A stretch of 64,000 nt of DNA from Roseibacillus sp. (GTDB lineage Bacteria > Verrucomicrobiota > Verrucomicrobiia > Verrucomicrobiales > Akkermansiaceae), in the NCBI GenBank assembly GCA_028821775.1, contig JAPKFB010000008.1:1-64000 (forward strand). The letters run 5' to 3'. This document shows positions 28,843 to 38,527 of this stretch, one piece after another; the stretch's first letter is position 1, and each line of letters opens with the position of its first letter. Below the pieces are notes generated by a model, which ran no database searches, was not told the origin of the DNA, and saw only the letters and a program-made list of their open reading frames with translations. Position numbers and translations under genes: made by a program.

Positions 28843-29080
28843 CTTGAAATCGGGTTGTAATCTCCTCACCCTCCACTCCGACGCCCTCGTCGTTCCATAC
28901 CACGATGGAGAAAATCCGGAAAAACGGTTTGCTCCGCGAGTCACGAAACTCCTTAAAAACCAGCACCCCAGCAGCCAGTTCAATCCCCAGTTCGACAAAT
29001 TGTGGATTCACCCGATAGAGAAAGCTGTCGCGCTCAGTTCTCTTGCCTGTCTCATTATCGAAACTCTCTGGCGCTACCAT
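28817..29080 (-). CDS. Small hypothetical protein ending inside the MITE-like element
   Basis: 87 residues, hydrophilic, not recognised. The central part (VNPQFVELGIELAAGVLVFK, RIFSIVVWNDEGVGVEGEEI) looks like a real alternating-strand protein rather than a shadow frame. The last residues (ASALSGSR and the stop) are supplied by the right end of the inverted-repeat element, so insertion may have replaced the original C-terminus. The ATG is 8 bases from the divergent GTG of the DUF1080 gene, leaving no promoter space; the 5' end may also be missing. It could be a relic. Confidence 0.35.
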   Translation of the reverse strand: MVAPESFDNETGKRTERDSFLYRVNPQFVELGIELAAGVLVFKEFRDSRSKPFFRIFSIVVWNDEGVGVEGEEITTRFQASALSGSR

Positions 29081-29088
29081 CTCAACAA

Positions 29089-29697
29089 GTGAAAACTACG
29101 CTCATCCTCCTCAGCTCGCTTCTGCTCGCACTGACCGCTTCAGCCGAACCACCCTGGAAGCCGCTCTTCAATGGCAAGGATCTCACCGGCTGGCATCCCG
29201 TTCCAGGAGGCAAGTGGGAGGTCGTCAAGGGCACCATCGTGGGCACTTCCCCAAAAAGTGAACCGCGCCACGGTCTCCTCATGACCGATGCTCGCTACAA
29301 GAATTTTAAGATCCGTGCCAAGTTCAAGGTCACCTCAGGAGACAGCGGGTTCTACTTCCGCACCGAGAAAACGAAAACCCGGGTCAGCGTGAAGGGCTTC
29401 CAAGCCGAAGTCGACAACTCGCCGGAGGTCGGCGGCCTCTACGAAACATCCCTGCGTGCCTGGGTGAAGAAGCCTGACCCCAAGGTCATCGCAAAGATCG
29501 TGAAAAAGGGCGAATGGACGGACCTCCTCGTCACCGCGATCGGCGATGACATCACCGTGTCTCTCAATGGAGTTCTGGTGACCGAACTCCTCGGCGACAA
29601 GAAGTGTCTCAAGGAAGGGCACATCGCCCTCCAACTGCACGGCGGTCAGGACATGCACGTCGAGTTCAAGGACCTTGCCATCATCGTCCTCCCGTAA
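29089..29697 (+). CDS. DUF1080 (3-keto-disaccharide hydrolase-like) secreted protein
   Basis: 202 residues: signal peptide (VKTTLILLSSLLLALTASAE), then the concanavalin-like DUF1080 domain. Family marks are KPLFNGKDLTGWHPV at the start, WEVVKGTIVG, RYKNFKIRAKFKV, DSGFYFRTE and GHIALQLHGGQDMHVEFKDL at the end. Characterised members hydrolyse 3-keto-glycosides. The start is GTG 29089 because the signal peptide begins there; the frame continues upstream into non-family sequence. It shares strand and probable theme with the TIM-barrel protein upstream. Confidence 0.85.
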   Translation: MKTTLILLSSLLLALTASAEPPWKPLFNGKDLTGWHPVPGGKWEVVKGTIVGTSPKSEPRHGLLMTDARYKNFKIRAKFKVTSGDSGFYFRTEKTKTRVSVKGFQAEVDNSPEVGGLYETSLRAWVKKPDPKVIAKIVKKGEWTDLLVTAIGDDITVSLNGVLVTELLGDKKCLKEGHIALQLHGGQDMHVEFKDLAIIVLP

Positions 29698-29938
29698 CCC
29701 CGGTCCGAAAACTCACCCCGCACGCCCAGGAGGCTCGGTCTTCAGGGGAAGGATAGTCGTCCCGTCAGGCTGAAGAGAGAGTCGCTCACTTTTTTGCGCT
29801 CAAAGCGACAAAAAGAGACCGTTTTCCGGCATTCTGTTGGAATGTGAGAAGGATCCGCTTCCCCCTTCGCCGGGCTCACCTGCCTCTCCTAGTTGGCCCC
29901 GCCCTTCTCCTGCTCCTGCTTCAATTCCCGAATCGAGA

Positions 29939-30118
29939 TCACTCCTTGCCCAAGAGCGCGGATGCAGCCCACGCACTGAGCGCGCGCGGCCTCGGAAGCA
30001 AGACTCCCGCCCGTTTATCCTTGGGCTGCGGCGACTTGCGCGCCTTTGCCATGCGAACCAGTTCGGAACGCTCATACTCGCAAAATTCCAGTCGAATTGT
30101 AGGTCGTCCTCCAGCCAT
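29939..30118 (-). pseudogene. IS630-type transposase N-terminal remnant
   Basis: 59 codons on the minus strand (MAGGRPTIRLEFCEYERSEL, then VRMAKARKSPQ and ALSAW). IS630/Tc1-mariner transposases typically begin M-A-x-R-P-x-I-x-L-x-x-x-E-R-x-E-L-x-x-x-A-(R/K)-x-R-K-(T/S)-P-Q followed by RARIVLLAA and a GLS helix; the fit over the first 40 residues is fair and weakens after that. No DDE catalytic part is found. The 29.7-30.1 kb stretch otherwise shows no gene on either strand. Confidence 0.4.
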
Positions 30119-30170
30119 GCTGGATAATACTTCCCTCGTTTGCTTTGGTAATAACTTAGCTAACGGCACA

Positions 30171-30476
30171 CTAGAAGAACACCAAGAACCCACCGCCGAT
30201 CAGGCCCGCCAGAAGAACGGCCGTCATCCACCAGTACCACTCGATCCCAATGGCCCGATGCGGTTTGTTACTGAACTCACGTTCGATGAATTCTTCGTAC
30301 TCGAACTCATCTTCAGGAATGCTGATTCCATCGTAAATGACATCTTGTTCCCAGTGCTTGCGCTTCTTGGGCCCCACCCTCACCTGCTTCTTGCGCTTGG
30401 CCACACACCCGGAACACGAACTACCCACTTTCACTTCCGAACCACAGGTCGGACACAGGTAGGAATCGAGAGCCAT
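30171..30476 (-). CDS. Small zinc-ribbon protein with C-terminal membrane helix
   Basis: 101 residues. An N-terminal zinc ribbon (LCPTCGSEVKVGSSCSGCVA; CxxC-x9-CxxC) is followed by a basic patch (KRKKQVRVGPKKRKHW), an acidic stretch (PEDEFEYEEFIEREF) and a C-terminal transmembrane helix (WWMTAVLLAGLIGGGFLVFF). It is therefore tail-anchored with the ribbon in the cytoplasm. The start ATG 30476 is 3 bases after GCGGG. No family name is recognised. It is 121 bases downstream of the ahcY stop, on the same strand. Confidence 0.65.
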   Translation of the reverse strand: MALDSYLCPTCGSEVKVGSSCSGCVAKRKKQVRVGPKKRKHWEQDVIYDGISIPEDEFEYEEFIEREFSNKPHRAIGIEWYWWMTAVLLAGLIGGGFLVFF

Positions 30477-30597
30477 CCCGCTAGCCCTACCCCTGCCAGG
30501 GGGCTCTCGCAAGCTCAGAGTGAACCGCATGAAGTCGCCAAATAAAGAAACGGCGACCGCTTGGCCGCCGCTCCTCGCAAAGAAGATTCACGAATGA

Positions 30598-32025
<1,428 letters not shown>

Positions 32026-32051
32026 GTTTTTCTTGGATTAAGGATTCAAAT

Positions 32052-33251
32052 CTATGCCCCGAGCGCACTCTTCAGCTCGGCAACCTTGTTGGTCAGCTCC
32101 CAGGTCAACCCCGCATCTTCGCGACCGAAGTGTCCGTAGTTCGTGGTGGTCAGATAGATCGGACGCAGCAAATCGAGCTGTGCGACGATATCGGCGGGCT
32201 TGAAGGAGAACACTTCCTGCGCAGCCTTTTCGATTTTCTCTTCGTCCACTTCGTTCGACCCGAAGGTATTCACGTTCACACTCACCGGGTGCGGGTAACC
32301 GATCGCATAGGCCACCTGCAGTTCACACTCGCGAGCCAGACCAGCGGCCACAATGTTCTTGGCGACCCAGCGACACAGGTAGGCCGCCGAGCGATCCACC
32401 TTGGACGGATCCTTCCCTGAGAAGGCCCCACCCCCATGGCGCCCCATTCCCCCATAGGTGTCCACGATGATCTTGCGTCCGGTCAATCCGGCGTCCCCTT
32501 CCGGTCCGCCCACCTCAAAGCGACCCGTCGGGTTGATCAGAAACTCCGTGTCGTCGGTGAGAAGATCCACCGGCAACACTTTCTCGATCAGATCGCGCTT
32601 CAGGAGTTCACGAATCTCAGGCGTAGTGATCTCCTTGGCGTGCATGGTAGAGACCACCACCGCGGTCACCCGGTTCGGCTTGTTGCCGATATACTCGATG
32701 CTGACCTGGGTCTTGGAATCGGGACGCAGCCAGGTGTGCACCCGATCCTTGCGCAAGCGCGTCATCTCCGCTCCCAACTTGTGGGAATAGAGAATGGGAG
32801 CCGGCATGAGCTCCGGGGTGTCGTTGGTGGCATACCCAAACATGATCCCCTGGTCGCCCGCCCCCTGTTCTTGAGTATCCTTGTGGGCTGCTCCGGAGGC
32901 ATCAACGCCCTGCTTGATGTCCGGTGACTGCTGACCAAGCATGTTCATCAGGAAGGCGCCCTTCTCAAACTTGCAGGTATAGGAGTAGTCGGTGCCGTCC
33001 GCATAATCCGCGTCATAGCCAATCTCCTTCAGGGTCTCCTTCACCACCCTGCCGTAATCAAAGACTGCCTTGGTAGTGATCTCACCCGCCAGTCCCACCA
33101 CGTTGTCCTTCACGAAGGTTTCACAGGCGACCCGGCTGGAGGGGTCTTGTTCGAGGCACGCATCGAGCACCGCATCGGAAACGGTGTCACAAACTTTGTC
33201 CGGATGACCTTCCGTCACGGACTCGGAGGAAAAAATGAATGATTTAGGCAT
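32052..33251 (-). CDS. metK: S-adenosylmethionine synthetase
   Basis: 399 residues. It makes SAM from methionine and ATP. Motifs: [20 protein letters not shown] near residue 10 (methionine/ATP site), [14 protein letters not shown], and the phosphate loop [20 protein letters not shown]. It is first in the metK-ahcY operon. The 63-bp gap to the divergent regulator is too short for a SAM riboswitch but carries a palindrome, so repressor control is more likely. Confidence 0.97.
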   Translation of the reverse strand: MPKSFIFSSESVTEGHPDKVCDTVSDAVLDACLEQDPSSRVACETFVKDNVVGLAGEITTKAVFDYGRVVKETLKEIGYDADYADGTDYSYTCKFEKGAFLMNMLGQQSPDIKQGVDASGAAHKDTQEQGAGDQGIMFGYATNDTPELMPAPILYSHKLGAEMTRLRKDRVHTWLRPDSKTQVSIEYIGNKPNRVTAVVVSTMHAKEITTPEIRELLKRDLIEKVLPVDLLTDDTEFLINPTGRFEVGGPEGDAGLTGRKIIVDTYGGMGRHGGGAFSGKDPSKVDRSAAYLCRWVAKNIVAAGLARECELQVAYAIGYPHPVSVNVNTFGSNEVDEEKIEKAAQEVFSFKPADIVAQLDLLRPIYLTTTNYGHFGREDAGLTWELTNKVAELKSALGA

Positions 33252-33270
33252 GGTTTTGCATTGGAATGTA

Positions 33271-33292
33271 TCTACAAATCTTGATTTGTTGA
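33271..33292. promoter_or_regulatory. Palindromic operator between metK and the ArsR-type gene
   Basis: Within the 63-bp divergent gap the sequence TC-T-ACAAATC-TT-GATTTGT-T-GA is symmetric over 22 positions with one mismatched pair. It is centred 30 bases from the metK start and 34 from the regulator start, so a bound dimer could control both. Winged-helix ArsR dimers bind such dyads. SahR, an ArsR-family regulator of SAM-cycle genes in Proteobacteria, is the known precedent; identity with it is not claimed. Confidence 0.6.
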
Positions 33293-33314
33293 TGCGAAAT
33301 AAGCCCGGATCCCC

Positions 33315-34229
33315 ATGCCGTCAATTCTCAATTCCCTCAAACTCCTCGCCGATCCGACCCGTCTTCGGCTGATTCTCCTCCTGGCCGAAGAAGCGCTCAG
33401 CGTGGCTGAACTGCAGGAACTCCTAGGAATGGGCCAATCCCGCATCTCCACTCAGCTCGCCCAGCTGAAGAAGGAAGGACTGGTTTCTGATCATCGATCC
33501 GGAAAGAATAACATCTACTCTACCCAGCTGAGCGAGGAACTTCTCCACATCGCAACCAAGGCGGGGGCAGAGCTTGCCGAACGCGAAAAGGACCTCGCCT
33601 CCCTCCGCCACATTCTCCGCAAACGCAAGGACAAGGCCCGCGCCTACTTCGATGAACTGGCGGGAAAATTTGGACGCCATTATGTCCCGGGCCGATCCTG
33701 GAAGGCGCTCGCTGAAGGATTGCTCAAGATTCTCAACTACAACGTCGTGGCCGATCTCGGAGCAGGAGAAGGAACTCTCGCGCAGTTACTGGCCCAACGC
33801 GCCAAGCATGTCATCGCAGTCGATCATTCCAAAAAAATGGTCGCCTTCGGCAAGAGGCTCGCCAAGGAAAACGGCTTGAAGAATCTCGACTACCGGTTGG
33901 GAGATATCGAAGATCTCCCGATTGATGACAAGTCCGTCGATCTCGCCTTTCTCAGTCAAGCCCTTCACCACGCTGCCAACCCTGAACGCGCCCTCCGCGA
34001 GGCTCACCGCATTCTCAAACCTCGCGGCCGCCTCGTCATTCTGGATCTCCTCCAGCACACTTTCGACAAGGCACGGGAACTCTATGCCGACACTCACCTT
34101 GGCTTTGCCGAAGTAGAAATCGCAGACCTCATCGAGCGTGCCGGATTCAAGGAAATCGAAACTGCGATTGTCGACCGGGAAGACTCACCACCTCACTTTC
34201 AGACTCTCCTCGCCGTCGCAACAAAGTAA
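33315..34229 (+). CDS. ArsR-family regulator fused to a SAM-dependent methyltransferase
   Basis: 304 residues. Residues 1-85 are a winged helix ([40 protein letters not shown], with [10 protein letters not shown] as recognition helix); no ArsR metal-ligand cysteines are seen. Residues 130-300 form a class I methyltransferase: [20 protein letters not shown] (motif I), VIAVDHSK (motif II Asp), [20 protein letters not shown] and [14 protein letters not shown]. Facing metK-ahcY, it most likely senses SAM or SAH through the methyltransferase domain and represses the operon; this is inference from position and architecture. Confidence 0.85.
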   Translation: MPSILNSLKLLADPTRLRLILLLAEEALSVAELQELLGMGQSRISTQLAQLKKEGLVSDHRSGKNNIYSTQLSEELLHIATKAGAELAEREKDLASLRHILRKRKDKARAYFDELAGKFGRHYVPGRSWKALAEGLLKILNYNVVADLGAGEGTLAQLLAQRAKHVIAVDHSKKMVAFGKRLAKENGLKNLDYRLGDIEDLPIDDKSVDLAFLSQALHHAANPERALREAHRILKPRGRLVILDLLQHTFDKARELYADTHLGFAEVEIADLIERAGFKEIETAIVDREDSPPHFQTLLAVATK

Positions 34230-34389
34230 ATCCTTGTACCCTGAAATCAGAACAGGCCACGCGCTCGAAACCCTGGGCTGATCTAGAGATCATGCGCAGT
34301 CGGTGCGCGACCCGACTCAGCAGCGTCATCTGTTCACGAGGAAATGCTCTTTGCGATCCTCTTCCTCGGAAGATAGCCTCGTCATCACT

Positions 34390-36303
34390 GTGGCCGGACT
34401 GACTTACCGCTCTGAGATCGACGGCCTGCGGGCGGTGGCGGTCCTCGCGGTCATCTTCTACCACCTGAGCCCCGCCCTCCTCCCAGGAGGATTCGTGGGG
34501 GTCGACGTCTTCTTTGTCATCTCGGGATTCCTGATCACCTCGATCATCCTGCGCGAAAAAAAGAGCGCCTCATTCCGCCTCAGGAATTTCTGGATGCGGC
34601 GCATTCGCCGCCTCTTTCCCGCTCTCGCGGTGGTGCTCCTCGCGACCAGCGCCGCCAGCCTCCTCATCCTCTATCAGGGCGAGTGGAGCGGGCTCGGAGC
34701 CCAACTCCGGGCCGTCCTGCTCCTCGTCGCCAACTTCCACCTGCGCTCCGAGGCTGGCGACTACTGGGGCCCCTCCGCCGAAGACGTTCCCCTTCTGCAC
34801 ACCTGGTCGCTCGCCGTCGAAGAACAATTCTATCTCTTCTTCCCGCTTCTGGTCCTCCTTCTCCTCCGCTTCGCCCAGCGCAGCATCGTCCCGCTTCTTT
34901 CCTTTGGCGCCCTCCTCAGTCTCATCCACTGTCTCGCGACAACTTCCTCGGATCCCTCCTACGCCTTTTACCTCCTCCCCACCCGCGCCTGGGAACTGCT
35001 CGCAGGCTGTCTCCTCGCCTTCTGGAATCAGAACGAATCGCCCTCCCCATCACCTCTCCGCTGGACCCGCCTCCTCTCCTTCCTCGGGTTGTTCGCGATC
35101 CTGGCCTCCTGTTTCTTCATCAATCGAGAAGCCGGCTTCCCTGGATTCCAGGCCCTCATTCCTGTGCTCGGAACAGTCCTTCTGATCGCGAGCACCAACC
35201 ACGATCACAGCCTCCTCCGCTCCGCGCTCTCCGCCGGACCCCTCGTCTTCATCGGCAGGATCTCCTACTCGCTCTATCTCTGGCACTGGCCCATCATTGT
35301 CCTCTGGCGCCTCCAAACCATGGAACCGGTCTCTGCCCTCAGACACGCCATTCCCATCCTCCTCCTCACCTTTGCGGCGGCATCGCTCTCCTACTTTTTT
35401 GTCGAAAAACCCTTTCGCCACGACGCCTTCTCGCTCCGCTCAGCAAAGTTTGCTATCATCGCGGCATCCTTTCTCCTGCTCTTGGGACTCGCTCACCTCA
35501 TCCGCAACAATCAGCTGCGCTCTGGAGCCGAGCCCTCGTTCGAAGCTCCCACCTTCAGCTCGCATCGCTTTGGCGCGCATCAAAACGAGATTTGGAAGAC
35601 CGGCGGAGTGCTGGTGGGCGAAGCTCCCCCCGAGGTGGTTGTGATCGGAAGTAGTCACGCCCTCATGTACGCTTCCACCATCGCCGATCTCGCCCACCAA
35701 GATCGTCGCTCGGTGACCTTTCTCTGTCTCGGCAATGCCTTCGGTCGGTTCCATGCACCAGGCGATGATGCCATCTTCCGCGACGGCATCGCCGAATTCC
35801 GCGCCGACTTTGATCGCGCCCGGATCGCCCACCTGGCGAAGTGGCGACCAAAGCAGGTCCTCTGGTTCGGCCGCTGGGACAATCAGTACGAGTTCCTCGG
35901 CGCGGAAGACTTCGATTCCCGAATCCGCCACAGCATCGCTCTCCTTCTTGAACACACCGCACAGGTCTCTCTCTTCACCCAGACTCCCTTCTCGATGGAA
36001 CGCCGCAGCTCAATCGTCAGATTCGCCTCGACTCTCCAACGACAAGAGCGCCCGGTCGTCGGACGCGAAGCCCCGGACCGCCGCACGCTTCGAGAACTGG
36101 CCAACAAGGCCTTGCAAAAGATTGCCGACGATCTTCCCAACGTGTCCCTCACCCCTCTCCACCAACCCTTCGAACTTCCCAACGGCAACGTTCGCATTCG
36201 TTCAGAAACCAATGAACTCCTCTACCACGACTACGACCACCTCAGCGATGTGGGCGCATCACTGGTCCGCGAGCTCATTCAGCAACGACTGAGCGCGCCC
36301 TAG
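34390..36303 (+). CDS. Membrane acyltransferase with SGNH domain (OafA/YrhL type)
   Basis: 637 residues. Acyltransferase_3 domain at about residues 3-345: YRSEIDGLRAVAVLAVIFYH, then GGFVGVDVFFVISGFLIT, RRIRRLFPAL, LHTWSLAVEEQFYLFFPLLV and ten or so membrane helices. From residue 410 an SGNH hydrolase domain begins VVVIGSSHALMYAST (block I is GSSHA here, GDSHA in many relatives) and ends YHDYDHLSDVGA (Asp/His of block V). Such fusions O-acetylate surface polysaccharides. GTG 34390 is chosen since the domain starts immediately; GTG 34303 would add 29 non-family residues. Confidence 0.85.
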   Translation: MAGLTYRSEIDGLRAVAVLAVIFYHLSPALLPGGFVGVDVFFVISGFLITSIILREKKSASFRLRNFWMRRIRRLFPALAVVLLATSAASLLILYQGEWSGLGAQLRAVLLLVANFHLRSEAGDYWGPSAEDVPLLHTWSLAVEEQFYLFFPLLVLLLLRFAQRSIVPLLSFGALLSLIHCLATTSSDPSYAFYLLPTRAWELLAGCLLAFWNQNESPSPSPLRWTRLLSFLGLFAILASCFFINREAGFPGFQALIPVLGTVLLIASTNHDHSLLRSALSAGPLVFIGRISYSLYLWHWPIIVLWRLQTMEPVSALRHAIPILLLTFAAASLSYFFVEKPFRHDAFSLRSAKFAIIAASFLLLLGLAHLIRNNQLRSGAEPSFEAPTFSSHRFGAHQNEIWKTGGVLVGEAPPEVVVIGSSHALMYASTIADLAHQDRRSVTFLCLGNAFGRFHAPGDDAIFRDGIAEFRADFDRARIAHLAKWRPKQVLWFGRWDNQYEFLGAEDFDSRIRHSIALLLEHTAQVSLFTQTPFSMERRSSIVRFASTLQRQERPVVGREAPDRRTLRELANKALQKIADDLPNVSLTPLHQPFELPNGNVRIRSETNELLYHDYDHLSDVGASLVRELIQQRLSAP

Positions 36304-36342
36304 TGCCTGCTCATCCTTTCCTCTTTTCTTCAAAGTCCAGTC

Positions 36343-36945
36343 GTGGGATCTTGGGTCGCCTTGCCTGACAAAGCCCCCCCAACATCTTCTCTCGAAGAGA
36401 TCTTCGCCGAGATCGGAGGACAGCCTAACAGCTGCACGCACGAGGAGTACTACGCCTTCGCTCGCCGCGTTCGCATGCTGGCCCCCTGCGCTCTCCTTGT
36501 CTTCGGAGTTGGGCGCGACTCCATCGCCTGGCGCACAGTGAACGAGGGAGGACGCACTCTCTTTCTCGAGAACAACGGAAAGTGGATCGAAAAAATCGGA
36601 ACGGAAATCGGGAAGGAATACATTCGGGCCCTTGCTTACCAACAAGTCTACGAGGAGTGGGAGGCAACTGGCTTTTCTCCGGAGGCGGTCCCCCTTCCCG
36701 AGCTTGAACACGCCCCCTTTGATCACCGTTGGGACTGCATCTTCGTCGATGCCCCGTGGGGCCCCACCTTTGGCCGCCACCAAAGTACCCACGCCGCGAC
36801 CGCCGCAGTCAAACCCGGCGGCCTCATCGCCCTCCACGACTGCGAACGCGAACGTGAACTCACCGTCTGCCGCGTTCTGCTCCAAGCCCGGGGCTTCGAG
36901 CTCATCGAGGAGGCCGAACGCCTGAGAATCTATCGCGCGCCCTGA
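36343..36945 (+). CDS. DUF579-like (glucuronoxylan 4-O-methyltransferase-like) protein
   Basis: 200 residues. The pattern LLVFGVGRDSIAWRTVNEGG, RTLFLENNGKWIEKI, WDCIFVDAPWGP and GGLIALHDCERERE follows the plant IRX15/GXM (DUF579) family, which reads FGLGHDSxMW, GxTxFLEEDxxW, WDLIMIDAPRG and FLHDVDR in the same order. GXM enzymes methylate glucuronic acid on xylan using SAM. A bacterial member next to a polysaccharide O-acyltransferase, 39 bases away on the same strand, suggests methylation of a surface glycan. The start is GTG 36343. The family call is from memory of motifs. Confidence 0.65.
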   Translation: MGSWVALPDKAPPTSSLEEIFAEIGGQPNSCTHEEYYAFARRVRMLAPCALLVFGVGRDSIAWRTVNEGGRTLFLENNGKWIEKIGTEIGKEYIRALAYQQVYEEWEATGFSPEAVPLPELEHAPFDHRWDCIFVDAPWGPTFGRHQSTHAATAAVKPGGLIALHDCERERELTVCRVLLQARGFELIEEAERLRIYRAP

Positions 36946-36963
36946 CCGCGAACGCCTTTAAAA

Positions 36964-36992
36964 GGGACCCCTCATAAACAATGAGGGGTCCC
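36964..36992. terminator. Bidirectional terminator
   Basis: GGGACCCCTCAT/ATGAGGGGTCCC is a perfect 12-bp stem with a 5-base loop between two convergent genes. The minus strand has TTTTAAA right after it, which best serves the SUI1 gene. On the plus strand it follows the DUF579-like gene by 18 bases. Confidence 0.85.
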
Positions 36993-37074
36993 CTTCCCCA
37001 CAGTCGTTGTTCAGGTAGCATGACGAACAAGCTTCGATCGCTCCGGACGCAGCCCCCAGCCACCGCGGGAGTCC

Positions 37075-37491
37075 TTACCCTCCGGCAAACACCGGTTGGA
37101 ATCCCGCCTCGGTGAGAATGCGTTTCACTTCCTCCCGTTTGTCACCCTGAATTTCGATCCGCCCCTCCTTCACCGTGCCGCCCACCCCGCAGGATTTTTG
37201 CATCTTCTTGGCCAAGTCCTGTTTCTCAGGCAATCCAATCCCCGTGAAATTTGTGACCACCGTCACCGCCTTGCCCCCCCGATGGGCGGTCTGACGAATA
37301 ATGTCGACGCGGCCGCGACTAGTGTTCTTCCGCCCCCTTTTGGAGCTCTTCTCCTCCTGGACCCCGGCTGCCTCGCCGGGCCCATCCTCGGAACCGCCCG
37401 GCAATCCGCCCAGTCCAGACAAGGCTCCAAAAGGATTCTGCGTCAGCTCCGCCCTCTCGCTGGTCGAGATCCTCTTCTTCTTGCGATTCAT
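37075..37491 (-). CDS. yciH: SUI1/YciH family translation initiation factor-like protein
   Basis: 138 residues. A lysine-rich, Gly-rich disordered N-terminal half (MNRKKKRISTSERAEL...GGLPGGSEDGPG) leads to the SUI1 domain: RQTAHRGGKAVTVVTNFTGI, CGVGGTVKEGRIEIQGDKRE and the end VKRILTEAGFQP. This is the bacterial counterpart of eIF1, thought to affect start-site fidelity. The start ATG 37491 has GGGAGG directly before it. It is divergent from csp across a 249-bp gap. Confidence 0.85.
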   Translation of the reverse strand: MNRKKKRISTSERAELTQNPFGALSGLGGLPGGSEDGPGEAAGVQEEKSSKRGRKNTSRGRVDIIRQTAHRGGKAVTVVTNFTGIGLPEKQDLAKKMQKSCGVGGTVKEGRIEIQGDKREEVKRILTEAGFQPVFAGG

Positions 37492-37691
37492 CCTCCCGAT
37501 TGAACCACGGAGCACGAGGATTTCACGAATTTTTAACTCTCCTCCTCCTGATGGCCATTTGCTTTGCTCTGCCGCCCTGAACCCTCGGAGGGAATAGTTC
37601 AATTGCCCAAACAATCCAAATTTTCGGGCCGATTGGAAAGTTTTGGATCGGTTTCCCCTGAATTGACGCTACCTAATTCGGTGGTCGATTG

Positions 37692-37709
37692 CTCTTTGGA
37701 GCAAGAGCG
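37692..37709 (+). promoter_or_regulatory. Hairpin in the csp leader
   Basis: GCTCTT/AAGAGC with a 6-base loop lies 31 bases before the csp start, and a looser repeat (CCAAATTTTC ... GAAAGTTTTGG) sits further up near 37615-37645. Cold-shock genes often have structured leaders; whether these fold as a thermosensor is unknown. The rest of the 249-bp divergent gap shows no gene. Confidence 0.3.
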
Positions 37710-37740
37710 GCCACTTTTATCTCCTAATCACATATCAGTA

Positions 37741-37935
37741 ATGCCTCAGGGAACTATCAAAAAACTCGTCTCAGAAAAGGGCTTCGGCTTTATCGCAACC
37801 GGCGGAGACGACGTCTTCTTCCACCGCTCCGCAGTCGACGGAACCTTCGAAGACCTCCACGAAGGCGACACCGTGGAATTCACGGAAGGCCAAGGTCCCA
37901 AGGGCCCTTGCGCGGAAAATGTCAAATCGCTCTAA
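37741..37935 (+). CDS. csp: Cold-shock domain protein
   Basis: 64 residues, a single cold-shock domain: GTIKKLVSEKGFGFIATGGD (RNP1 is KGFGFI), DVFFHRSAVDG (RNP2) and EGDTVEFTEGQGPKGPCAEN. It binds single-stranded RNA or DNA. The Trp found after the first strand in CspA (KWF) is absent; the family tolerates this. The ATG 37741 has no Shine-Dalgarno, as with many genes here. Confidence 0.93.
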   Translation: MPQGTIKKLVSEKGFGFIATGGDDVFFHRSAVDGTFEDLHEGDTVEFTEGQGPKGPCAENVKSL

Positions 37936-38054
37936 GGGGCCCGGGTCCGCAATCGGATCCTCCCTTACCGCAAGAGACTGAACCACGCTCGGATGATGCG
38001 TGGCAGTTTCTTCAATTGAGTCACTTGGCCTCTCTGATCGCGGTCAAGCGCGTC

Positions 38055-38513
38055 TCAAGCCAACGAGCTTCTTTCCTTAAGCTCATGCGCGAGGGAGAAC
38101 TCGCTCATACGTTGGTAACGCGCCCCCGGATCGAAGCCGAGTGCACGGTGTGATTTGCGCAGGCAGACCGGTCACAGGTCCATAGGTGCCCCATCGGTTT
38201 CCTCATTCCAAAAGAGGGGATCGTAGCGTGCGAAACTGAAGACTCCGACCCAGCGCTTCAAGGAAGCGTGTCCAAAGACATAGTTCCAAGACTCCTTTGG
38301 ATAAAAGTCCGTCATCGTGACGGCAAGGGAACCCGCCGCACCCGCTCGCTCGCCATCGCCCATCCTCCCAACCCAGCGGATACGACAAATCGCCAGCCAG
38401 TTTGACCAGCCAGTTTGCAAAGACGGCCTCCAGGAGGTCACGCCCAATCCACGGTGCCCCACAAAGTCGATTCGCGCACCTTCACCCCGACCTGTGCGAA
38501 GACCTGAACTCAC
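38055..38513 (-). pseudogene. Archaemetzincin relic lacking its catalytic core
   Basis: The minus strand reads VTMTDFYPKESWNYVFGHAS, then GVFSFARYDPLFWN, both hallmarks of archaemetzincin (AMZ) metalloproteases. It jumps in frame to EETDGAPMDL, TGA (38172-38174), PVCLRKSHRALGFDPGARY, the C-terminal region that normally reads E-x-D-x-x-P-x-x-LCPVCLRKL. The HExxHxxGxxH zinc site and the MNGSNSL region between are gone, an in-frame loss of about 55 residues. The TGA stands exactly where the first Cys of CPVC should be. A 13-bp tandem duplication at 38393-38418 further disrupts the 5' part. The remaining 37936-38054 holds nothing recognisable. Confidence 0.7.
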
Positions 38514-38527
38514 CCTTCCACCACCCG

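Noticed and set aside
33252-33314. SAM riboswitch in front of metK
   Set aside because: The gap is only 63 bases and divergent, too short for SAM-I and without its conserved core; a repressor dyad fits better.
38172-38174. In-frame TGA at a Cys position in the archaemetzincin-like frame as a selenocysteine codon
   Set aside because: The catalytic core is deleted and a duplication disrupts the 5' part; no SECIS-like hairpin was evident right after the TGA, so decay is simpler.
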